A DNA stretch of 64,000 nucleotides from JBCCBV01 sp039033855 (lineage in GTDB: Bacteria > Planctomycetota > Phycisphaerae > Phycisphaerales > Phycisphaeraceae). The stretch spans positions 186,001-250,000 of the forward strand of contig JBCCBV010000001.1 in NCBI GenBank assembly GCA_039033855.1, written 5' to 3'. The notes beneath the pieces were generated by a model, which saw only the letters and a list, made by a program, of their open reading frames with translations, was not told where the DNA came from and made no database searches. The first letter of the stretch is position 1. Each line of letters starts with the position of its first letter. Positions 1 to 9,170 of this stretch are shown here, piece after piece. Position numbers and translations under genes: made by a program.

Positions 1-705
1 GCAGACCCGCGCCCCATCGCCCAAGCGCTGCGGGATCGGGGCATCAACCCTGTACTCGATCGACGGGCCGCGCAACTCGTCGACCAACCCGGCGGCGGTC
101 AGGTGATCACCGGCGTGTTCGAGACCACCCTCGCCCCGGACGCATCAAGCCACCCCGTGGCCGCGGCCGTGCAAGGCCTGCCGCTGCGATTTGAACTGCC
201 CACGGCGATCGAACTTGGGCCCGCAAGCACGGCGCAACCGGTGGTCGCGCTGCGTCAGCGCCGGCAGTGGACCTACGCCGTGCCGCCCGGCGGCGCGGAC
301 GGCCGTGTGCAGACCGCCGACGCCTCGGACTACCGCGAACAGATCGTCGTGGCCGCCGCAACCGAAACCCAAGACGGCGCCCGCCTCCTGGTTGTCTCCG
401 AGCCGACCTGGGCCAGCGACCCCGTCGCCGCTGCGGGCGTGGACGACGCCAATCAATCCGCTTCGGCCAGACGTCAAGGCGCCCGCCTGCGCTACCCGGG
501 CAACGGCGAGCTCTGGGTCAATGCCGTGCTCTGGTCGGCCGGGCTCGACGACTTGGTCGCCGCCACGCCGCGCTCGCGCGACGTGCCCCGCATCGGCCCG
601 CTGGACCCGGCCCGTCGTCAGGCCGTGCGCGCGGCGCTCCTGTTCGGCGTGCCGGCCGGCGTGCTGCTGCTCGGCAGCATCATCGGATGGAGACGCCGCG
701 CCTAG
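1..705 (+). CDS. GldG-like ABC-associated protein, C-terminal part (5' end outside window)
   Basis: The frame is open from base 1, so only the last 234 residues are seen. They form an extracytoplasmic domain ending in one membrane helix (about residues 205-231, with LLFGVPAGVLLLGSIIGW) and a short basic tail. This layout matches the C-terminal half of GldG-type proteins, the auxiliary component of an ABC-2 system related to gliding and export. The following gene is a DUF4340 protein, the usual neighbour of gldG in planctomycetes, which supports the call. The ABC ATPase and permease would be expected upstream, outside the window. Family assignment rests on the tail and the neighbour, since the diagnostic N-terminal domain is missing. 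Confidence 0.7.
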   Translation, partial: ADPRPIAQALRDRGINPVLDRRAAQLVDQPGGGQVITGVFETTLAPDASSHPVAAAVQGLPLRFELPTAIELGPASTAQPVVALRQRRQWTYAVPPGGADGRVQTADASDYREQIVVAAATETQDGARLLVVSEPTWASDPVAAAGVDDANQSASARRQGARLRYPGNGELWVNAVLWSAGLDDLVAATPRSRDVPRIGPLDPARRQAVRAALLFGVPAGVLLLGSIIGWRRRA

Positions 706-732
706 CCCAGTGGCTAGTGTCACCCCAACGCC

Positions 733-3078
733 ATGGCCAACGCTCGACCCCTTCCACCGCTCTGGCCCACGCTGCTCGCGCTCTTCGCGCTCGCGGCGGG
801 CACGGCCTACTTCGTGCTCGACCCCGGCGACGCCGACAGCGACACCGAGCGCGCCCTCGCAGACCGCGTATCTACGCCCACGGCCGCGCCCACACCCGCC
901 TCAACCGAGCAGAACCGGGCGCCGCTCTGGCCGTCTATGCAAACGCCGGCCGTGCAATCGATCGAATACCGCGATGCGAGCGGAAACCTCGCCTTCGCCA
1001 TCGAGCGCACACCGCAAGGCTGGACACAGACGCACCCGGCGCGCAGCCCACTCAACACTGTACGCACCCACGGCTGGGTCGATGCGCTCTTGGCCATCCA
1101 AGGCGCCCCCATAAGCGCCGAGCTCCCAACCGCAGAGCCCGCCTCTACAACACGAGCCCCAACCTGGACACTGCACACCGACGGCGGTACGAGCACAATC
1201 GTCTTGCACACCACCAGAGCAACCGGCGGCTTCGCCACATCGGCCGACGGATCGCGCCTGCGGTTGTCCGCCGAGGCCGCATCACGATTGACGCCGCCGA
1301 ACCCGGGCGCTTTATGGCCGGCCCGGCTCGACACGCCGTCGATGCTGGCTTGCCGTTCGGTGCGGTTCACTGTCGATGGCGACACGTTTGCACTAACCCC
1401 CGGGTCGGCCGGGGCAGGAGATGGTTCCGGGAGTGATTCCGGGGCTGGCTCCGGGGACGACGCGCACTGGCGCTTCGACGACGGGCGGCGCGTCGCCGAT
1501 GCGTTCCTGGCCGAGCTTTCGAGCCAGCTGCCCAAAGTCGAAACGACCGGGCACGCCTACACCCCCGTGGCCCAGCTGCCGGCGCTGGGGCTCGACCCGC
1601 CGACCGTGTCCATCGCGCTGCACCACGCAGACGACCATCGAACGCTCCGGCTGGGCGACCTCGACCCGCTGGCGGCCGGCTCGGTCTACGCCGCCTGGTT
1701 CGACCAGCAGGGCTACACCGGCGTCGTGTTCCGCGTGCCCGAAGTCCTGGTGCGCGAGGCACGCGTCTTTCAACCGCTGCTCCTGGACGCGCGGCCGATC
1801 CCGGTCGCGCCCCAGCAAGTGCGCTCGCTGTCGATCTCACCCCGCGCCGCTGCTTTGGCGCAAGACATCAAGATCCAACGAGCCGCAACCCGATGGGCCG
1901 CTGCGGGCCAAGATGGCGTGCCGAGCGAGCTGAACCCCCAAGCGATCGGCGAGCTCGTCTTGGCACTCACCGCCGGTCGTTTAGACGCGCAGGGCCGTCG
2001 ACTCGGGCCCATCCCCGAAGGCCGCCTGGGTGAGACCGCGGTCGACCTCGAACTCACCAGCGCCGACGGCCGCACCCATTCCGCCGCGCTCCGCCGGGTG
2101 CCCGACGCGGTCGGCGCCACCCCCCGCTGGGCACTGCAACGCGCCGGCGAGTCGTGGGCCGCCCCGATCCAGCAGACCGATTCGGACTCGCTCCGTTTTC
2201 CGAGAACAATCTTGCGCCCGCTCCGGATCGACCTTGCGGACGCCTCCGCGGTCGAATCTATGCGCATCGAGCGGCCGGGCCGGGCCGTCTGGACCGAATC
2301 GGCCGGGTCATCCAGGCCGTCCGGGTCTGATCAGTCCGTGGCTCAACCGCCACACGCGCCGCCGGGCCTGTTCGATGCGCTATGTCGATCCTTGTCTCGT
2401 ATCGACGCCGAGCGTTGGCTCGCCCCGGATCAAGCGGAAACCGTCGGCGATGAGTTGAACTCCGCCGTCACCCTGAACGTGGCCGGCGCCGACGGAGAAA
2501 CGTCCGAGGTCCGCCTGGCCTACGACCCCGAAACCCGGGCGGCTCAAGTGACGACCGGTGCACAAAGCGGGGCAAGGTGGATCGCACCGCCAGAGCTGAT
2601 CGCGGCGCTCGAGTCGGCCGACTACGACACCACGGTCGTCCCGCTTTCGGCCCAGCGCATCCAAGGGGTTGTCTTCATCGTTGCAGGCCGCCGGGTGACG
2701 CTCGAACGCCACGGCCCGACCCACGGCCGAGCGCGGTGGCGCTGGGCGGGGTCTCCAGCACCCGGCGCAAGCGAACTCAAGCCGGCCGATGCCCATCGCC
2801 TGATCGACGCCCTGGCCGGCCTGCGCGTCGACCGATGGGTCGATCCCGCGGGTGATTCAGCAAATCCGCCCGCCGACCCCGAACCCATGCGGGTGTTGGT
2901 GCAAGGGCCGGGAGCGCGAACGATCGAGTTCGCTTGGGTCTCTCAACACGACGCCGAGCCCCGCCTGCGGATCGCCGGTTATCGGTTCGAAGGCGTCGCC
3001 GGCACCCGGCTCGCCGCGGCCATGACGCCGGTGCTCCGCGCGCTCGACCCGACCCAACCACCCGATTCGGCGTCATGA
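733..3078 (+). CDS. DUF4340 domain protein, GldG partner
   Basis: A 781-residue protein with one N-terminal membrane anchor (about residues 10-28, LWPTLLALFALAAGTAYFVL) and a long periplasmic part. Repeated segments such as VQSIEYRDASGNLAFAIER and AQRIQGVVFIVAGRRVTLER are the beta-rich repeats typical of DUF4340. It begins 27 bases after the GldG-like gene and overlaps the next gene by four bases, so the three probably form one transcript. Around residues 225-245 lies a Gly/Ser/Asp-rich stretch encoded by three 12-base repeats, which looks like an expanded linker. DUF4340 has no known enzymatic activity. A role in envelope transport or surface organisation is inferred only from the GldG association. 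Confidence 0.8.
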   Translation: MANARPLPPLWPTLLALFALAAGTAYFVLDPGDADSDTERALADRVSTPTAAPTPASTEQNRAPLWPSMQTPAVQSIEYRDASGNLAFAIERTPQGWTQTHPARSPLNTVRTHGWVDALLAIQGAPISAELPTAEPASTTRAPTWTLHTDGGTSTIVLHTTRATGGFATSADGSRLRLSAEAASRLTPPNPGALWPARLDTPSMLACRSVRFTVDGDTFALTPGSAGAGDGSGSDSGAGSGDDAHWRFDDGRRVADAFLAELSSQLPKVETTGHAYTPVAQLPALGLDPPTVSIALHHADDHRTLRLGDLDPLAAGSVYAAWFDQQGYTGVVFRVPEVLVREARVFQPLLLDARPIPVAPQQVRSLSISPRAAALAQDIKIQRAATRWAAAGQDGVPSELNPQAIGELVLALTAGRLDAQGRRLGPIPEGRLGETAVDLELTSADGRTHSAALRRVPDAVGATPRWALQRAGESWAAPIQQTDSDSLRFPRTILRPLRIDLADASAVESMRIERPGRAVWTESAGSSRPSGSDQSVAQPPHAPPGLFDALCRSLSRIDAERWLAPDQAETVGDELNSAVTLNVAGADGETSEVRLAYDPETRAAQVTTGAQSGARWIAPPELIAALESADYDTTVVPLSAQRIQGVVFIVAGRRVTLERHGPTHGRARWRWAGSPAPGASELKPADAHRLIDALAGLRVDRWVDPAGDSANPPADPEPMRVLVQGPGARTIEFAWVSQHDAEPRLRIAGYRFEGVAGTRLAAAMTPVLRALDPTQPPDSAS
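1425..1460 (+). repeat. Three 12-bp TCCGGGG-type minisatellite units inside the DUF4340 gene
   Basis: Units TTCCGGGAGTGA, TTCCGGGGCTGG and CTCCGGGGACGA follow one another without gaps and keep the reading frame, encoding a Gly/Ser/Asp-rich linker. Similar TTCCGGGG blocks occur in linkers of purC and pckA in this window. Confidence 0.7.
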
Positions 3079-4103
3079 CGCTCCACTCGGAAACTCGCCT
3101 AAACGAACTTGCCCAAACCGCCCGGGCCGGCGTCGAGCCCGCCACCGCGGAGCGGTTCGATCGGTTGTTCCAAAGCGTCGACGCGCAACGCGCCTGGGCC
3201 AGCTTCGCGTGCGACAAGCCGGCGTGGCTCTACCTCAACCCGCTTCGCAGCCCGCAGGAACAACAGGCGAGGTCGCTCCAAGAATTGTCCGACGCCGGAA
3301 TCGGTCTGGCCCAACACGCCGTGGTGCGCGGCGCCTACCGCACCCCGCCCACCGATCGCGCGGTGCTCAGCCGTTCGGGCCCGGTCAACGACGGGCGCGC
3401 CTACATCCAGGGGTTGTCCAGCCGGGTGGCCTGCGATGCGCTGAGGGTGGAAGCCGCAGACCACGTCCTGGACCTGTGCGCGGCGCCGGGCGGCAAGACC
3501 CTCCGACTGGCCGCGCAGGCCGGCGACTCTGGCCACGTCGTAGCCGTCGAACCCACGGCCAACCGCAAGCACCGGTTGCTCGCCAACCTCAGGCGATGCG
3601 GCGCCGACGGCGTCGAGGTCGTCGGGCGCGACGGCCGATCGGTCGGACGCAGCCACGCCCAGCGTTTCGACAAAGCCCTGGTCGACGCCCCTTGCTCGGG
3701 TGAAGCGCGATGGGCCGTTCGGCGTGCAGATCCTCAATCGGATGCGAACCCGACCGAACCGCTGCTCGCCTACCGACCCGGGCGATCGCGTCGCCTGGCC
3801 GCGATCCAAACCGCGCTGCTTCTTTCGGCGATCCAGGCCACAAGGCCCGGCGGGGTCGTCGTCTACACCACCTGCACGCTTGCGCCGGAGGAAAACGAAT
3901 CCGTGGTCGATCGCGTGCTCAAGCGCTCGCCTCGGCCGGTGCAGATCGATGCGATCCCGCTGGGCCATTGGCCCCGCGCCCGGCTGGCGCCCCGCGCCGA
4001 ATGGAATGAACGGCGGTATCACCCGTCCATGCGCGGCGCAGCCCGGCTGGCCCCGGACCCGGAGCACGACGCCGTATTTGCTTGCCGCTTGCGCGTGGGA
4101 TGA
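3075..4103 (+). CDS. RsmB/NOP-family RNA (cytosine-5) methyltransferase
   Basis: A 342-residue SAM-dependent methyltransferase expected to make m5C in rRNA or tRNA. The SAM-binding motif VLDLCAAPGGKTLRLAAQ is near residue 130. Motif IV DAPCSG contains Cys207, and motif VI YTTCTLAPEENE contains Cys267. In this family the TC cysteine attacks the base and the PC cysteine helps release it. The ATG at 3075 overlaps the upstream stop as ATGA, which indicates translational coupling and fits the family N-terminus. Longer in-frame starts would run inside the DUF4340 gene and were rejected. The protein is shorter than E. coli RsmB because there is no clear NusB-like N-terminal domain. The exact RNA target cannot be told from sequence. 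Confidence 0.88.
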   Translation: MTLHSETRLNELAQTARAGVEPATAERFDRLFQSVDAQRAWASFACDKPAWLYLNPLRSPQEQQARSLQELSDAGIGLAQHAVVRGAYRTPPTDRAVLSRSGPVNDGRAYIQGLSSRVACDALRVEAADHVLDLCAAPGGKTLRLAAQAGDSGHVVAVEPTANRKHRLLANLRRCGADGVEVVGRDGRSVGRSHAQRFDKALVDAPCSGEARWAVRRADPQSDANPTEPLLAYRPGRSRRLAAIQTALLLSAIQATRPGGVVVYTTCTLAPEENESVVDRVLKRSPRPVQIDAIPLGHWPRARLAPRAEWNERRYHPSMRGAARLAPDPEHDAVFACRLRVG

Positions 4104-4187
4104 AACCGGACAGGCGATCGCTTTGCAAGACGTTCGCGGCGGTCGATCGCGTATGCGTTGCTTGACTCGACCGCACGGTGATGGCCG

Positions 4188-4664
4188 TTACGACAAGCCA
4201 GAAGGATCGAGGAAGTCGCCTTCGCTCGTCTCATCGCAAACGGACAGGTCGGCGGGGTCAACGCCCAGCGTGACCAGCAGCCCGTGCGACGCGACAAACT
4301 GCGATCCGCAGAGATACAACGAAGCGTTGATCGCCTCGCAGTGTCTGACCACCACGTTCTGCTCGCCCACGGCGTAACCAGACTGCAGAAACACCATCCG
4401 CCAAATCGACGCGTCGGGCAATCGCTCGTCCGAGACGAATCCGATGCCACCCAGCCCCACGTCGCGCACCTTGACCCGACGCGAACGCGGATCGAGGCGG
4501 TCGTCGCCGGTGGGGTACAACTCGGCCTCCCCCCGCACGCTGAACCGGGAGAATCGACGGTCTTTCTTCCGGGCCGATTCCACGGCCCGTTGCTCGGCCT
4601 CGACGCGGTCGAGCCGGGTCAGCGACTCCATCGGATTCGGTTCGGCCGGGGCAGGACAAGCCAT
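4188..4664 (-). CDS. PilZ domain protein, probable c-di-GMP effector
   Basis: A 158-residue protein. The PilZ signature is present: basic motif RRFSRFSVRGEAELYP near residue 35, then VRDVGLGGIGF about 30 residues later, matching the RxxxR and (D/N)x(S/G)xxG ligand motifs. The Ser of the second motif is replaced by Gly (DVGLGG), a tolerated variation. The start at 4664 was chosen because AGAAGG lies a suitable distance upstream. A longer reading is open to 4766 but has no ribosome site. It converges on the methyltransferase gene. An HD-GYP protein elsewhere in the window indicates that c-di-GMP signalling exists in this organism. The output of this protein is unknown. Confidence 0.8.
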   Translation of the reverse strand: MACPAPAEPNPMESLTRLDRVEAEQRAVESARKKDRRFSRFSVRGEAELYPTGDDRLDPRSRRVKVRDVGLGGIGFVSDERLPDASIWRMVFLQSGYAVGEQNVVVRHCEAINASLYLCGSQFVASHGLLVTLGVDPADLSVCDETSEGDFLDPSGLS

Positions 4665-4856
4665 GTGAAACAACCTTCTGCGGGGCAGGAGATAGCGAGC
4701 GGCGCTGGATGCACTATCGGTCAAAGCGCGCGATAAAAACAGACCCCCATGCAGGTCTAAGGGCAAACCAGAAGAACCTTACAGCGCCCCTAAGAGCTAA
4801 CCCGACGTTATTCAGATGTCTAAACGAGCTTGGCCGCGGCCGTGCTCGGAAAACCC

Positions 4857-5114
4857 TTAGTACGACGGCGTAGGAGACAGCCGCAGGTTGTTCTCATCCA
4901 CCCAGAAGATACGTGCCACATCGGTCCAGAACCCTCGTTCGAGGCGATCGACCTGGCGCCACTCTTCGTTCTTTTGCTCGGGGAAACTGCGGGTTTCGGT
5001 GAACAGGCTGGGCGAGGTGTCCAGGCGGACCGAATCGGTGGAGACGCCGCAGCCGGCCAGCCCCGCAACGGGGGTCAGGGCGAGCGTCAGGACGAGGGCT
5101 TGGCGGAGCTTCAT
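4857..5114 (-). CDS. Small lipoprotein, function unknown
   Basis: An 85-residue protein with a signal sequence MKLRQALVLTLALTPVAG followed by the lipobox LAGC, so the mature form should be a lipid-anchored peptide of about 62 residues. The mature part is charged and rich in aromatic residues (EEWRQVDRLERGFWTDVARI), with no recognised domain. The start is set by the signal peptide. Codons further upstream in the frame give no leader. The gene sits 58 bases after the YdjY gene on the same strand, so they may be co-transcribed. I do not recognise the family. Confidence 0.7.
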   Translation of the reverse strand: MKLRQALVLTLALTPVAGLAGCGVSTDSVRLDTSPSLFTETRSFPEQKNEEWRQVDRLERGFWTDVARIFWVDENNLRLSPTPSY

Positions 5115-5172
5115 AGGGCCGATCTCACAAAGAGGATTGGTTAGCAAAGTGTCATCGCCGCGGGGCCGGGTG

Positions 5173-5997
5173 TCAAGGCCCCGGCGTCGCCCCAACCGGC
5201 TCGGCGGGCTGCGTGGCGGGTTGGGTTACGGTCTGAGTTGCCGCAGCCCGAGGCCCGACCGGCGTCAGCCGCACCACCACGGCCGTACCTGCCGGCGGGA
5301 CCCGGTCGGTGTGGACCACCCAGGCCTGGTCGTGGTCGGCATTGGCGTCGGTCTGACGGGTGGGCCGGGCGAGCACGTCGCTGCCGAAGCTCACCAGCGA
5401 GATGGTGGCCCCCTCGCGGTCGGCCATGTAGACGGTCTCCCCCAGCACGTCGCGCACCTCCGAGCCGGCGAACACCCAGTACGGGTCGGCCAGCGGCCGG
5501 TCTGTCAACCGATTGAGCACCCATTGATTGGCCGGCGTAACGACCTCCACGCCGTCCACAAGACGTATCAGCTCGACCCGCACGCGTTGGCCGGTGGGCG
5601 GTTCGATGTCGAGCATGCCGTCGTCGCGCTGCACGACCCGCAGGGGTTGGCCCGGCGTGGCACCCACCGCCAACAGCGCCCGATGCACCACGCTCGGCGT
5701 CGTGCCGATGCGCAGGATCGACTCGTGCTCTTTGGTCTGCGGCGCACACGCCAGCGTCTCCAACCAGCCCTCGGTCAGCACCACCTCGGCGTCAAGCTCG
5801 ACCACGCCACGCTCGACATCCACACGGCAACCCTGGGGGAACCCTTCGGCGGGTTGCGTCGCCGGCTGGGTAGCGGGAGCGCTCTCAGGGATCGGGGGTT
5901 CGCTCGACTGAGCCTGCGCGTCAAGCGAAAACACCCCCGCCAAGGCGGCAACCACCCCGAGCACGCTCGCCGCGAGCACGGCCTGAAAGCAACGCAT
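5173..5997 (-). CDS. YdjY domain secreted protein
   Basis: A 274-residue protein with an N-terminal export signal (MRCFQAVLAASVLGVVAALAG, ending near AQA). It is followed by a Pro/Ala/Thr/Gln spacer (ATQPATQPAE) and a YdjY domain from about residue 48: VVELDAEVVLTEGWLETLAC and TKEHESILRIG. The C-terminus ends in a second ATQPA-type repeat. Start 5997 is preferred because GGTGAG lies just upstream, though an in-frame ATG at 6033 is possible. YdjY domains are common in planctomycete secreted proteins and have no established activity. It is divergent from the hypothetical gene at 6088 and shares an intergenic region of about 90 bases with it. Confidence 0.72.
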   Translation of the reverse strand: MRCFQAVLAASVLGVVAALAGVFSLDAQAQSSEPPIPESAPATQPATQPAEGFPQGCRVDVERGVVELDAEVVLTEGWLETLACAPQTKEHESILRIGTTPSVVHRALLAVGATPGQPLRVVQRDDGMLDIEPPTGQRVRVELIRLVDGVEVVTPANQWVLNRLTDRPLADPYWVFAGSEVRDVLGETVYMADREGATISLVSFGSDVLARPTRQTDANADHDQAWVVHTDRVPPAGTAVVVRLTPVGPRAAATQTVTQPATQPAEPVGATPGP

Positions 5998-6087
5998 CGT
6001 GTTTCTCACCGTCTGGCGGGCTTGTCGCTCCATGATTGCACCAGCGTAGGCTGTTCCGCCGTGCTTCCGCCCCCACACGACCCCTCG

Positions 6088-6519
6088 ATGAACCCAAGTC
6101 CAACGCCCCCGCCCGAGGGAACCCGGGCCGCGAGCGCGTGGGCCGTGATGCTCGGCCGGTGGACCGAACTCGCCCGGGCCGCGTCGGCGCAATCGTCCGA
6201 CCCCGGCTGGCAGCGCCTTTCGGCGTGCGTGAGCGACGTCATCGCGCTCCAGGCCGTCACCATGGCGCTCGACGAGTTGCCCACGGCCGATCCGGCCACG
6301 CAAGCGCTCGGCCTCGACCGCGCGGGCGTGCTGATCGACCGCAGCCTGGCGGGCATCGACCGGGCCTGGCGCGACGAGCTTCGCCCCGAGTCGCTTCGAG
6401 CCCTGATCGACGATGCGCGATCGGCGCACGCCACCGCGTTGCGTTCGTATGCGTCTCGCGTAAATCCCACCGCCCCACGGGAATCAGACGACCCGACCGC
6501 CGGTAAGCTCGACGCATGA
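6088..6519 (+). CDS. Hypothetical protein
   Basis: A 143-residue, largely helical protein rich in Ala, Arg and Leu, with no signal peptide, membrane helix or recognised motif. Third-position GC is as high as in neighbouring genes. The stop overlaps the GH113 start as ATGA, which argues that it is a real, translationally coupled gene. The ATG at 6088 was chosen; a GTG at 6061 in the same frame is an alternative. It may be co-expressed with the GH113 gene, but nothing in the sequence indicates a function. Confidence 0.6.
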   Translation: MNPSPTPPPEGTRAASAWAVMLGRWTELARAASAQSSDPGWQRLSACVSDVIALQAVTMALDELPTADPATQALGLDRAGVLIDRSLAGIDRAWRDELRPESLRALIDDARSAHATALRSYASRVNPTAPRESDDPTAGKLDA

Positions 6520-7778
6520 TGTTGCGCGGGCTTCTAGCGTTGTGCGTGTTGGTTTGGGCCGTGGGCCTGGTCGGCGTCCTGTTGGCGCCCGAGCCCGCGG
6601 GGGCGGAATCGCGTGAATCCACCCCGGCCCTGGCCGAGCGGCTGGCCGCCGAGGTCGCCGAGCCGTTGGACCGGCAGCTGGTCGGCTTCACGATCAACCT
6701 GCACCGGCCGACCGACATCGCCGAGACGCTCACGGCCGTCGATGCCGTGGCCGACCTGGGCGCCAACACCCTCCAGCTGACCGTGCCCGTCTTCCAAGAT
6801 CACGGCTCGTCCGACGGTCCTCGGCGGATCGAGCGCATCGGCAAGAGCCCCAGCCGTGACCAGATGCTGGCCGTGCTGGGCCACGCCAAGCAACGCGGCC
6901 TGAAAACCATCCTGCTCTGGCAGATCAACTTCGAAAATCCCCGCGGCAACGAATGGCGGGGCAAGATCCAACCGCCCGACTGGGACCGCTGGTGGGAGGA
7001 CTACCGCGCGCTGCTCGAGTTCCACGCCCGCGTCGCCGCCCAGGCCGAAGCGGATGTGCTGGTCATCGGTTGCGAGCTGTTGTCTACGCACCAGGCCGAA
7101 TACCGTCGGCATTGGCTCGAGGCCGCCGAACTCGCCCGCACGCACTTCGGCGGACGGCTGGTCTATTCGAGCACCTGGGACAGCTTCCACAGCTACCCCG
7201 CCTGGGATGCGCTCGACCTGGTCGGCGTGTCCGGCTGGTGGAACCTCACCCGCAACGCCGTCGATGCAGACCACCCCACCGACGCCGAACTCGACGCCCG
7301 CTGGGCCGAGATCCGCGCATCGCTCGCCGACTTCTCCAGCCGGGCGGGCCGACCGCTGCTGATCACCGAGGTCGGCTATCCCTCCATCCCCTGGGCCCTG
7401 CGCGACCCCTGGAACTACATCCCCAAGAGCGACACCAAGCCCGACGGCCAAGCCCAGGCCAAGGGCTACGAATCCTTCCTACGCGGCTGGCAAGGCGTCA
7501 TCGCCCCCGGAACACACGCTTCGGCGGCGACCAACACTAATCCCTCCCAATGGGCCGGCGTGCTGTTCTACGAATGGCAGCCCTGGGGCGAGCCCGGCGG
7601 GCCCGACGACTACGGCTACGCGGTCCGCAACAAGCCCGCCGAGGCCTTGCTCCGCCAATGGTTCAAGCCCGCCATGCCGCGCGCATCGCCACCCAACCCC
7701 ACGGCCGCGCCCGACGCAACCGCCCCCACGGCGCCGGACACCCGCCCTGCTACGCTCCCCGGCCATGGCCAAGGCTGA
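6516..7778 (+). CDS. Glycoside hydrolase family 113-like protein (beta-mannanase type)
   Basis: A 420-residue secreted TIM-barrel protein. A signal peptide (MMLRGLLALCVLVWAVGLVGV, about residues 1-30) precedes the barrel, which opens with FTINLHRPTDIAETL. The expected acid/base Glu187 lies in VIGCELLST, and the likely nucleophile Glu285 in ITEVGYPSIPWALRD. Both segments match GH113, whose characterised members cut beta-1,4-mannan. About 40 residues at the C-terminus are Pro/Ala/Thr-rich and probably disordered. It overlaps the upstream gene by four bases and purD by 14 bases. The substrate is inferred from the family only, and family members without mannanase activity exist. Confidence 0.78.
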   Translation: MMLRGLLALCVLVWAVGLVGVLLAPEPAGAESRESTPALAERLAAEVAEPLDRQLVGFTINLHRPTDIAETLTAVDAVADLGANTLQLTVPVFQDHGSSDGPRRIERIGKSPSRDQMLAVLGHAKQRGLKTILLWQINFENPRGNEWRGKIQPPDWDRWWEDYRALLEFHARVAAQAEADVLVIGCELLSTHQAEYRRHWLEAAELARTHFGGRLVYSSTWDSFHSYPAWDALDLVGVSGWWNLTRNAVDADHPTDAELDARWAEIRASLADFSSRAGRPLLITEVGYPSIPWALRDPWNYIPKSDTKPDGQAQAKGYESFLRGWQGVIAPGTHASAATNTNPSQWAGVLFYEWQPWGEPGGPDDYGYAVRNKPAEALLRQWFKPAMPRASPPNPTAAPDATAPTAPDTRPATLPGHGQG

Positions 7779-9081
7779 ACGTCACAACGTGCTGATCCTG
7801 GGCTCCGGCGGGCGCGAACACGCGCTCGGCTGGAAGCTCAAACGCTCGCCCCTGTGCGGCAAACTGTTCTTCGCGCCCGGCAACGCCGGAACCGACGGCC
7901 TGGGGCAGAACGTCAAGCTCGCATTCGAGCCGGTCAGCACCAAGCACGCCGACGCCATCGACTACTTTTGCCGGCACAACCGCGTCGACCTGATTGTGGT
8001 CGGACCGGAAGACCCGCTGGCCGGCGGGCTGGTCGATCGCCTGACCAAGATGGGCCACAAGGTCTTCGGCCCGACTCAGGAAGCCGCACGGCTCGAAGGC
8101 GACAAAGCCTGGGCCAAAGAGCTGATGCGCGCCGCGTCGATCCCCACCGCCGACGCGCGCACCTTCACCTCGTTCGACGCCGCCGCCGCGTACGTGGACG
8201 CACGCGAAACGCCCGTGGTCGTCAAGGCCGCCGGCCTGGCCAAGGGCAAGGGCGTGGTCGTGCCCGACTCGCGCGAACAAGCCATCGACGCCCTGCAATC
8301 GATGATGGTCGCCAAAGCCTTCGGCGCCGCGGGCGAGAAGGTCGTGATCGAAGAACGCCTGATCGGCCAAGAGGTTTCGCTCATGGCCTTAGTCGACGGC
8401 AAGACCCTCTACTTGCTCGACCCCGCCCAGGACCACAAGCCCGTCGGCGAAGGCGATACCGGCCCCAACACCGGCGGCATGGGCGTCGTCAGCCCCACCC
8501 CCGCCATCGACGCCCGCACCCTCGACGAGGTCAACCGACAAGTACTAGTCCCCACTATCGACGCGCTGCGGCGCGACGACCTTGCGTTCTGCGGCGTGCT
8601 CTACGCGGGCCTGATGCTCACGGCCGGCGGGCCCAAGGTGCTCGAGTTCAACGTCCGCTTCGGTGACCCCGAAACCCAAGCCCTGATGCCCCGGCTGCGC
8701 GGCGACCTGCTCCAGGCCATGCTCCTGGCCACCGAGCGCAAGCTAGACCAAGCCGACCTGTCGTTCGACCCCCGGCCCTGCGTCAGCGTCGTGCTCGCCA
8801 GCGGCGGCTACCCGGGCGACTACCGCAAGGGCGTGCCCATCGAAGGACTCGACGAGATCGCCGCCGAGGACGACCCCGACCTGACCGTGTTCCACGCCGG
8901 CACCGCCACGGACAAGCAGGGACGGCTGGTCACCTCCGGCGGGCGGGTGCTGTCGGTCTCGGCGGTCGCCGACTCGATCCCCGAAGCCCGCGACAAGGCC
9001 AACGCCGCCGCCGAACGCATCCGCTTCGAAGGCGCCCACTTCCGACGCGACATCGGCGCCCGCCCGGGCCTACCGGGCTAA
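7765..9081 (+). CDS. purD: Phosphoribosylamine--glycine ligase
   Basis: A 438-residue ATP-grasp enzyme of purine synthesis that joins glycine to 5-phosphoribosylamine with ATP. The N-terminal domain starts with VLILGSGGREHALGWKL. The ATP-grasp core includes VVVKAAGLAKGKGVVV, the family signature PNTGGMGVVSPTP and the metal-binding RFGDPETQALMPRL. The C-terminal part (SVVLASGGYPGDYRKG) is complete. Length agrees with bacterial PurD (about 420-430). The start overlaps the GH113 gene by 14 bases. purC lies about 1.5 kb downstream on the same strand and guaA is elsewhere in the window, but there is no compact pur operon. Confidence 0.96.
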   Translation: MAKAERHNVLILGSGGREHALGWKLKRSPLCGKLFFAPGNAGTDGLGQNVKLAFEPVSTKHADAIDYFCRHNRVDLIVVGPEDPLAGGLVDRLTKMGHKVFGPTQEAARLEGDKAWAKELMRAASIPTADARTFTSFDAAAAYVDARETPVVVKAAGLAKGKGVVVPDSREQAIDALQSMMVAKAFGAAGEKVVIEERLIGQEVSLMALVDGKTLYLLDPAQDHKPVGEGDTGPNTGGMGVVSPTPAIDARTLDEVNRQVLVPTIDALRRDDLAFCGVLYAGLMLTAGGPKVLEFNVRFGDPETQALMPRLRGDLLQAMLLATERKLDQADLSFDPRPCVSVVLASGGYPGDYRKGVPIEGLDEIAAEDDPDLTVFHAGTATDKQGRLVTSGGRVLSVSAVADSIPEARDKANAAAERIRFEGAHFRRDIGARPGLPG

Positions 9082-9170
9082 TACGCCACGAAGCGACGCG
9101 GCTCGCCGCGTTGCCGTCACACATCCGGCCAGGTCACTCGCCGCCTCGGGCGAGGTATTCTCTGCGTCTC

